A stretch of DNA of 64,000 nucleotides from Hypholoma sublateritium FD-334 SS-4 (Eukaryota; Basidiomycota; Agaricomycetes; Agaricales; Strophariaceae), in the NCBI GenBank assembly GCA_000827495.1, contig KN817539.1:248001-312000 (forward strand), written 5' to 3'. A program made the position numbers and the translations under genes. Below are positions 56,864 to 64,000 of the stretch, piece after piece (position 1 is the first letter of the stretch; every line of letters begins with the position of its first letter). The notes beneath the pieces are model-generated. The model worked only from the letters and a program-made list of their open reading frames with translations. It ran no database searches and had not been told where the DNA came from.

Positions 56864-59740
56864 TCACGTTGGGCGCCTGCTCACGACTCGCACGGGAGAG
56901 CTCGTTACAGGGTCCTTCGCAGTGATGATCTCCTTGCGTATGCCCTCGCGGAACCTCTCCGACTCGCGGCGCGACGCGACAGACTTCTCGTCTGGGTCGC
57001 GTATGTGTGTGCGGGTTGACAGCGAGCGGCGACGCGTGCTAAGAATGTCGTTTCCATCGCCTGCGGGTGTGCGGGTTGACAGCGAACGGCGCCCGGCGCC
57101 AGGCGTGCCGTCTGCATCGTCCGGGGGTGAGCGGGTTGACAATGAGCGGCGCCGGGTGCTGGGCATGTCGTCTGAATCGAGCGTGGGCGTGCGGGTTGAC
57201 AACGAACGGCGCCGGGTGCTAGGCATGTCGTCTGGATTGCGCGTGGGCGTGCGGGTTGACGGCGAATAGGGCCGCGTGCTGGGCATTCTGGCTGTCTGCG
57301 TGCGCACCAGGTCAAGGTCCCTGTAGGGTGCGGGTAAGCAACGCACACGATGCAGGCGAACGGAGGGTACTCACAGGTGTGCGAACAGCGCGTGATCTTC
57401 CATCTCAGCGATTGTCGCGCACTCGAACGGGTAGCGATCTAGTACCTGCGTGTGCAAGGTTAGTGGCTGCCCCAACAGGGGAGTAGGTGTGGGCACACAC
57501 CATCGAGAGGAAGGATATATCGTCCTTGCATAGTAGCTGCTCCTGGCCCTTGCGGTTGGCGATGGGCTCGTGTACGTAAGGAGCGGTGAACTCGAGGCGC
57601 TGTAGACAGACTGGGTCAGCAGCGCTCAATTGAGTACAGAAGGAGACATACCCTTCCGGTGAGCATTTCGTAGTACAGCAGGGCCATCATGTAGTAGTCG
57701 ACGTAGCCGCGACGTATNGCCNTGTCAGCCGCATTCTCCAACGCATCTTCGCCTTCCCTTGNCATCGGGGTGTGGGTGAAGCTCATGCGCCGCGAGGATG
57801 NGGCGCACGAGTGCCTCCTNGACTGAGTGAAGTTTGAAATGACGATATGGCCCTCGTCGCTCATGAGCAGGTTTTCGCTGACGATTTCAAAATGAACGAC
57901 GCCACACTCNTGGAGAGCTTCGATGGCGACCATCTNAACCAACACGTCAGTTCTCTGGAAAGCGCAGGAACAGGAAAGAAAAAGACATACGATTTCAGCC
58001 AGGAGGAACGTCGCATACAAGCGGCGTAGGAAGCCGCCCTTATTTTCAATATGAGCGCTGAGGGTCCCCCGCGGATAGAACGTCTGTTACAAGCATCGTG
58101 AGCATCTTCCGGTTTATATACGGACACATAATTTACCATGGCTAGTTTGAACTCGTTGGTGACTCCTCCTTGAATCGATCGACCACCATAGACTGATGCC
58201 AGACTGACTTGCCTCTGGCGCTGAGCTGCAATAAAGAAAGCCATTCGTTCTTGAGCTCCTTTCTTCCGCGTTCATCCGACATGTGCGCCGAGTGCAAAAC
58301 CACACGCTCTTTCTTCTCCGTGCACCCGCCAACATGCAAGTTGGTCACGCGCGGATGCTCGATNGCCCAGAATGTCAAGTATCTCAACGGAATGACGGCC
58401 TTTTCCGTCGCTCGGAAGTCCACGCGCTGGGGTAGGTGGACCATNGGCACCTTTAGCACGACCGACGTCAGCGCGGGACGCCAGAGNCCTTTCGCACGGA
58501 GGCGATCGATGATCCTGCGCATCCGACGATTGACTGCAGTCGGCTCGGGTCCACGGAGGACCTTCGCTTCGACGAACACCAGCACGTCCACTAGGACGTC
58601 GAGTGTGGTANAAAGGGCCGTCTTGCAAACAAAGTGAACCACATGCTCGAGCGCGATGGCGGGAAGGTCCCGTGAGCTGGAAAGGAAAGAAAAGGCGCGG
58701 AACAACGAGAGGCTGACGTGCTCGACCACATCCTTCACGAAAACCCAGANGCGGCGAATCAACAAAAAGAGGTGCTCCAACGATAGACAAACGTAGTCAA
58801 GGGACAGGATGGACGCATGCATGAAGAGAGTTATCATGTCGACAGCCAGCNCGGATATGTCGGAGCAGATAGTCCAGACTATGACAGAGAGGAAGACTAG
58901 CTTGATNATCTTCGCAACAGAGANATGGCTCAGGAGCGAGGCACAGAAGCCAAACGCGATCACTGAAAGAGCAAGTAGGAGGGTGAAAGAGACCGAGGTG
59001 TCATGTGCGAATTCCTGTGATCTAGCAAGCATTTNGCTAGAAGTCCGAGTAGGAATTGCGCGGCGGGAATAGCTAATNTAGCTTATTGAGATATGCATGG
59101 NCAGATAATTGAANGGTTCTTACCNGGACGTTTGAGATGGTTTTGTAGAGATGGTNTCCGGTTTGGNATCGATGTTTGAGACCGAGTCTTTTTGCCGATA
59201 GTCTGGAATGCGGATGTNGGCGCTGTCGGCGATATCTGTTGGATTGAGGGNTTGGGGGATTTTGTTCTCGGAAAGGTCGGTAGAGAANGGAACTGGAGAG
59301 TAGACAGTAGAGGTGAATATGAAAGCGTCTTTGGTCTCTGCGGCGGCCACGGCGTTGCTGAGGGTAGATCTCAACAGACGCGATCCAGAGGCACTGTTGG
59401 AGTCGACATTGCCGCGAAATGCAGGCACGGACAGCGTAAACAGAGCCCGTCTAGACTCAACATGATTTGACAGTGTTGTAGAGATTATCCCCGAGTTCAA
59501 CTCGAGTCCAACACTCCAGGACACCAGAAGTCCTACAAGGATCGCTTTGAAATGTGGTTGCAAGGTGGACATNATGGACCAGAGGTCCATCATGGTGGCG
59601 GCGGNGCCCTTATGGGGGGACCTTGTGGTTGTTCTGTTGAGATGTTCTGAGTAGTCTGAGAGCAAGACCGATATGCTCTGTACTCGCCATNANGAGGTGA
59701 ATTTATACCGAGAAGATTTCGTTTCGTCCTTGTCAGCCAT
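56864..59740 (-). CDS. membrane-anchored protein-kinase-like (pseudokinase) gene
   Basis: The exon from the ATG at 59740 (MADKDETKSSRYKFT) has a membrane segment HFKAILVGLLVSWSVGLEL. After an intron near 59060-59126 a second hydrophobic segment follows (TLLLALSVIAFGFCASLL). The region 58650-58900 is also Leu/Val-rich. Kinase-like pieces then appear: ERVVLHSAHMSDERGRKEL (the beta-3 lysine position is His), FYPRGTLSAHIENKGGFLRR (hinge), CGVVHFEIVSENLLMSDEGH (HRD replaced by HFE) and IVISNF (DFG replaced by SNF). DYYMMALLYYEMLTGR (F-helix region) and CKDDISFLSMVLDRYPFECA follow. The C-terminal tail is a 20-residue tandem repeat. Joins near 58080-58160 are uncertain, and about 20 single N bases prevent a full check for stops. 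It may be a working pseudokinase or a decayed kinase copy. Confidence 0.55.
57001..57300. repeat. 60-base tandem repeat, five copies, coding
   Basis: The word gcgggttgac recurs exactly every 60 bases (57011, 57071, 57131, 57191, 57251). The unit is a multiple of three, so on the minus strand it encodes a 20-residue repeat containing RRRSLSTRTP, followed by an acidic DSDD-type segment, without breaking the frame. The copies differ at several third positions. Confidence 0.9.
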
Positions 59741-59810
59741 CTGAATGCGCCCTTACCGGCCATTTGAATGCGTCCTGGCCAGCCATTTCAACCAATCCTT
59801 GTCAACCAAT
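59728..59810. repeat. 23-base tandem repeat over the start codon
   Basis: On the minus strand ATG occurs at 59740, 59763 and 59786, each within an ATGGCYG-type unit followed by an A/G-rich then CATT-like stretch; a fourth copy (59809) has lost the ATG. The period of 23 is not a multiple of three. Confidence 0.7.
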
Positions 59811-60776
59811 CTTAGTACGGATTACGACAGATCCTTGGATTTGATACAAGTGCGAGGTTGATGAGTGCACGGATCGGATGCGTGCTGAATGCGTGTTATG
59901 TAGTTTCGTGTTGGGTGGTCTTGTGGGCAAACAAATTATTAAGTAACCGCCACCGGCGGGGGCAATGCTCGCTTCGCCATCCTAGTCGCAAAGTAGTTGT
60001 ACATCATAGTCATAGGAATGTAAATATTCACTGATATCTATGAAAATAAATGTGACGACAATGAGGGGAAGGATTTGCTCTGTGGTCATATGTGCAGAAG
60101 CACCTGAGCNCATATATGAGGTTTGCGGGGTCTCGGGGAGGAATGTGGATCGTACTAAGCCCCAAAAGATCCCAATTGTACGACATTTGCTCAACGATGA
60201 CCTTCTTACGGGAGGGATGGTGACGAGGGAGTGGATGAAGAGGCGCAGACGCGTCATGTACATACCGACGCGACGCGCAGAACACGTCAGGACTCAGCAG
60301 AGCCTCATACCTCGCTTGCCCCTCCACAATAGCCATACCAGTCCTTCATATTCTGTCGTAGATACTGAAAATGACTCTATAAAGACCATAAGCTGAGAAG
60401 AAAAGCAGGCACGAGACGATCCGTACCTGTGGCCTTAACTCGAGAGAAGGTGGTGTTGCAAATGGAAAGTGCAATGATGCAGCAGGAAAGGCCCAAATTC
60501 CCAATTTTTTTTGATAAATAGGAAGTATACGGTCTGGACTAACTATCTGTTGAGTGTTATACGGAATGAGCAGGCGCAGACTACGCTAGAAGGCCAACAG
60601 TCACGAAACGGCGGATTTTCGCCAAAATTTGGTTGCGGAAAGTTTGGCTTTGTTTGTTGCCTGGTTCCACCCTTAGCCGAAGATTGCTCGCTTCGCTCGC
60701 AATGACGTCATTGATGCCGGTCTGACCCGGAAGCATAATGGGCTCGACAAGTTGGCCTCCTCCTTCACCACAGAAT
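59741..60776. other. intergenic, possible unrecognised exons
   Basis: Minus-strand frames at 60028-60336 and 59982-60263 overlap and contain protein-like stretches (for example LFIHSLVTIPPVRRSSLSK and VEQMSYNWDLLGLSTIHIP), but no motif, start or splice pattern could be fixed. Plus-strand frame 60040-60396 is equally open. The last 60 bases before 60777 are the leader of the next gene. Confidence 0.3.
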
Positions 60777-61617
60777 ATGTCTGCTCGCCTCGCCCGCAAC
60801 GCCTACACGTCTGCTGCACGTCGTGCACAGACTACCACCTCGTCTGCACGTTTGGCCCCCCGACGCGCTATGTCTTCCACATCGCATGCAGGTGGGGCCA
60901 ATATAAAATCCGACACCCCCTGGATAGTCCGTCATTCTTAATTATCGTTGCCTCCCAACCGTGGCCTGACCGGTATATCACTATATTCATGATCATGTTA
61001 CATAGGTTGGCTCGGCACTTGTCTTTGTTCCCGCCGTAAGTCTCTTCTTCTCTTCTGCACTTTCGCCGCTCAGCCGCTCACACGCCTATAGTTCCTTTAC
61101 CTCGTCTCCCCATCTGCGAGGAAGAGCGAGCACTTGGTCCATGACGACAGACACGACTACCCTACGCTGAAGCACACGGACNCCGCGCCTGAACCAGCTG
61201 CAGCTGAGATAGTGGAAGAANCTGCACCTGTGGTGACTATGACGGACGATGAAGGCACTGTTGCAGATGTCAGCGCGTCAATCGCTGTGTCTGAGGTGTG
61301 TATTGCTCCTGTTTCTCCCTACACCATGCAAAGATTTGTGCTGACTACTCCTCTGCATACCCATAGGAAAGCGACGTGCCCAAGGCGTCTCCGACGGTCA
61401 GTCACACATCATACCCCACGTAGCAATGGCTGGGATTGATTGGTATCTGCAAAAGGAAAACCACGCTGAGGGTGAGGCTGTATCTACCAACGTCGAGACC
61501 CCGGTTCGTTTGAATGTTTTGCACAAATCCTAAGAGAGATTCTAACGGCTCGTGAAATATGTTTAGGCTTCGGAGGAGGTCACCCAGGCTAAGTCGACAA
61601 ATGAGGCCAGTACCTAG
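60777..61617 (+). CDS. small mitochondrial membrane protein, conserved in basidiomycetes
   Basis: The ATG at 60777 gives MSARLARNAYTSAARRAQTT, a strongly basic Ala/Arg/Ser presequence typical of mitochondrial import (an in-frame ATG at 60738 is possible). Exon ends join at TPWI/VGSALVFVPA and FLYLVSPSARKSEHLV, which together form the one predicted membrane segment (about residues 55-75). The rest is acidic and probably faces an aqueous side: HDYPTLKHTD, APEPAAAEIVEE, VVTMTDDEGTVADVSASIAV and, after two more introns, a Glu/Thr/Ala-rich end to TAG at 61617. I associate this layout with an uncharacterised fungal mitochondrial protein; no enzymatic function is visible. Two single N bases fall in the coding region. 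Confidence 0.7.
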
Positions 61618-62897
61618 GTGTACTATGCAAGTACGCTTGTGAAACCTCCAATTTCTTGGTGGCGACTGAACTGCTTGTAAAAATGGCATCATTCTATAGA
61701 TCGTATGGCGAAATTTATAGGGTACCGAGCGTGTATTTCATGCATTCCTAGAGACAAACCATGTTAGGTTTATATATTCATCATCCTTTTGCTGAATACC
61801 TGAGCCTGTTACATGAAAACGCTGCCGCGCTACCAAAGCAACATACTACAAGACGGTTTCGGTCGTCAGCCCTTATCTTCGACGGCAGATAGCCCTGGCG
61901 GTATATCCTGCCTTTCTACTCACCACCTTATGTTTTAGCCGATTATGTATTCCAAAGCTCAATAAATCGGGCTCGTCACTTTCGTGAGTTCAATTGGAAC
62001 ATATTGGTTTAGACTTGGCTTAGACTGACACCTGTCATTGATATCATTATATGCACTAATTACCTTCTAAATCATTGTGACTTTATCTTCAGATTTGATT
62101 AGCCACTCGAAATGGAAGGTGAAGCCCTCAGAAGTTTCTTGGTAATCTCCATACACCAGGTTCGAGGCGCGTCATACAACTCAGCGAAGAATCAAGATGC
62201 GAATCACAAATGCCGAACAAACAAACAAACTTGAAACAAAAGTTCTTCAGTCAGTGGCTCTGGACCGCGAATCATCTCACACAGGAAGGAAGAAGCGCGT
62301 TGGAACCAGCGACGATTCCTATATCCCACCGTCAAGCGGGTCGCTGATCAACCATACTTGGCATCTTTACGTCGGCATTCTCACTATCTTTACTTACACG
62401 CATCTCATTGTCTATTGGAAAGTTTGGATTGGAAACCGGTGCTGCGGGAGCCGATCAACTGTCAATTTTCAATGGCCGACTCACTGGAGGTTACTTGCTG
62501 AAAGGCGAAGGCGAATCTGCTTGAAGAGATGGATTTTTTTCCTCCACATGTTGGACCGAGGAGCCGAGATGAAATAAGTAAAATACGGGTGTCGGCCATC
62601 GAGCGGGAGAAGATATGCCAGAAGATCTGGGAATTGTGGACAGTTGTGGACCCATGCCAATTTATAGCCAGACAGCGCTCAAAGAGCCCCGGTCCCGGGT
62701 TACGGGTATGCCTATTTCTCGCACAACTTCTGCAAAACCTGATAATATCCGATAAATTAGATGTCTCAGCCTGACGGCCTTTCGAAATTTAAGGATCGGC
62801 TTCAAAGCAAGCACGGTAAATTTCCATGGGTGAGTGTATTTCCATGATGTAGATCAATTTACAAAGTAGCTGTTATCCCAGAAAAACAATACGGAAA
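61618..62897. other. intergenic, nothing firm
   Basis: A plus-strand stretch at about 62520-62660 reads like protein (EEMDFFPPHVGPRSRDEISK, REKICQKIWELW), and a possible short exon starts at 62760 (MSQPDGLSKFKDRLQSKHGK). I could not connect them into a gene. They may be remnants of a decayed gene. Confidence 0.3.
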
Positions 62898-64000
62898 CTA
62901 GTCGAACAAAACATCCTCGTGGTCGCCGTACGCCTGTTCCTCTGGCCATACAAGGGACTCGGAGCAAAATTTGAGTTTAAAGTCGTCACGTTCTCCAAAA
63001 TCCAACGTGAGCTCCGCTTCCGCCCCATCGTCGGAACTGACTGCGAACATGATGGTACTGACAGGTTTNCCACAATCATATCGTGCTGCGATCACACCGT
63101 CGACCACACCGTCGTCCTCGCCCCAAACGTCNGCGGCGAACNCTAGTGTCTGCAACTTTGGCCACGGCACATAGGGCTCCCCACNGGGGCCATCAANTCT
63201 NCCCAGTGACAGAAGTCTAAGAAGTGGCGAANGNCCAACGGGCNNGCACAAGGCGGTAAAGACGGTGATGTCTCGGAATGTCTGGAAGATGCGGAGGTAA
63301 TTCAACTCTGTGAAATCGAACTCGACAAAGTGCAAAGAGCGAAGGTTTTGAAATCTGGANCTTTGGTTGGGAATACTCCACAAGTCGTCTAAATCGTGCT
63401 CCTGGAGGGACTTCAGCGTCAAGGATTCGAGCATCGGTGCATTGAGTAAAAACATCATCCCGGAGTACGTCTCGCCGGACTGGCTGAACATCCTTAATGA
63501 CTGCAGATTCGGGAGATCGAGAGTGTTCACTCGCTGGTTGGGCCAGGACCCGGGNGCGAGGATATCACCATAAATGGAAAGATTGGCCAGAGATGGAGAA
63601 CACATCAAGATGTCCCGAAGCGCCGCATATTGCAGGGGAAGATATCGAATTTGATCGAGATGNAGAGTAACAATTGCATTCAAGGGCGGGCGAAAAAGCT
63701 GCGTGCCGAGTCCACGGAGGCGCAGGAACTTCAGCCGGGGACTGTTATCCGTGAAAATGTGGGGACTGTGGACGCNGCGGTTGCAGAAGGTGAGGTCGGC
63801 CTCGCTGACGTCGTCGACCGTCAGGGAAAGGATCTGCAGTCTTGGCGCGGGCGCAGNGCAAATGCGTCGGACGATGGGNTGTTCCCCACGCTCACATGTG
63901 TACCTCAAGCAGAGGCTGCGCCATCGGTGGGAATGGGGGAGGATGAGGTCCATGATCGCATCGAGAAGAGGGATGCTCATTGTAGCATCCTGGCCGGCGG
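62898..64000 (-). CDS. F-box/LRR-like protein, C-terminal part (5' end outside window)
   Basis: The minus-strand frame is open to the window edge and reads DAIMDLILPHSHRWRSLCLR, the segment that follows the F-box in the large agaricomycete F-box family. Leucine-rich repeat units follow: APAPRLQILSLTVDDVSEA, SPRLKFLRLRGLGTQLFRPP, LRDILMCSPSLANLSIYGD, LDLPNLQSLRMFSQSGETYS, NAPMLESLTLKSLQEHDLDD and RFQNLRSLHFVEFDFTELNY. It ends in TAG at 62898. The F-box itself must lie to the right of the window. Such proteins recruit unknown substrates to SCF ligases; cul1 in this window is the scaffold of that complex. About a dozen single N bases lie in the frame. Confidence 0.75.
   Translation of the reverse strand, partial: AGQDATMSIPLLDAIMDLILPHSHRWRSLCLRYTCERGEXPIVRRICXAPAPRLQILSLTVDDVSEADLTFCNRXVHSPHIFTDNSPRLKFLRLRGLGTQLFRPPLNAIVTXHLDQIRYLPLQYAALRDILMCSPSLANLSIYGDILXPGSWPNQRVNTLDLPNLQSLRMFSQSGETYSGMMFLLNAPMLESLTLKSLQEHDLDDLWSIPNQXSRFQNLRSLHFVEFDFTELNYLRIFQTFRDITVFTALCXPVXXSPLLRLLSLXRXDGPXGEPYVPWPKLQTLXFAXDVWGEDDGVVDGVIAARYDCXKPVSTIMFAVSSDDGAEAELTLDFGERDDFKLKFCSESLVWPEEQAYGDHEDVLFD

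Overview
The window is nuclear DNA from a basidiomycete fungus, most probably an agaricomycete mushroom or wood-decay species. Genes are interrupted by many 50-65 base GT-AG introns. Both strands carry conserved eukaryotic single-copy genes (prp8, cul1, rtt109, alg7, icl1). The lineage-specific families are typical of Agaricomycetes: a DUF6534-type membrane protein, a BCS1-like AAA protein, an F-box/LRR protein and a pseudokinase-like protein. All gene models were spliced by eye from reading frames, so exon edges are approximate unless stated.

Layout. 1-505 is the 5' end of an unidentified minus-strand gene, followed by about 3 kb with no supportable gene. 3.7-8.9 kb holds fcf2 (rRNA processing), divergently paired with coq5 (ubiquinone synthesis), then cul1 (SCF ubiquitin ligase scaffold). 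9-14.5 kb holds a small minus-strand candidate gene, the DUF6534-type membrane protein and a degenerate BCS1-like ATPase. From about 15.9 to 28.4 kb base composition changes abruptly to very GC-rich, CpG-rich DNA. This island contains intronless rtt109 (H3 acetyltransferase), a coiled-coil protein interrupted by a 160-base N gap, and at its right edge intronless mrpl20. Two unrelated families of diverged low-copy repeats flank the rtt109 pair (about 17.6-20 kb and 24.5-26.5 kb).

28.7-48.9 kb is a dense housekeeping block: malic enzyme, a SET-domain/TAD3 fusion gene, alg7, icl1 (with a peroxisomal SKL end), the capping protein alpha subunit and prp8. From 49 kb the genes are GC-rich again: a PH-domain protein, a SIKE/FGFR1OP2-like coiled-coil protein, an atypical homeodomain protein, a membrane-anchored pseudokinase-like gene with a 60-base tandem repeat, a small mitochondrial membrane protein, and the truncated F-box/LRR gene at the right edge. 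Scattered single N bases from 57.7 kb onward mark a poorly resolved consensus.

Functionally the genes are mostly independent housekeeping functions and not a pathway cluster. Malic enzyme and isocitrate lyase lie 5 kb apart and both belong to C2/C4 carbon metabolism, but with unrelated genes between them. The observations most worth checking are the SET-TAD3 fusion, the compact rtt109 gene pair with a TATA box directly after the stop codon, the two repeat arrays, and the pseudokinase whose start codon lies in a 23-base tandem repeat.
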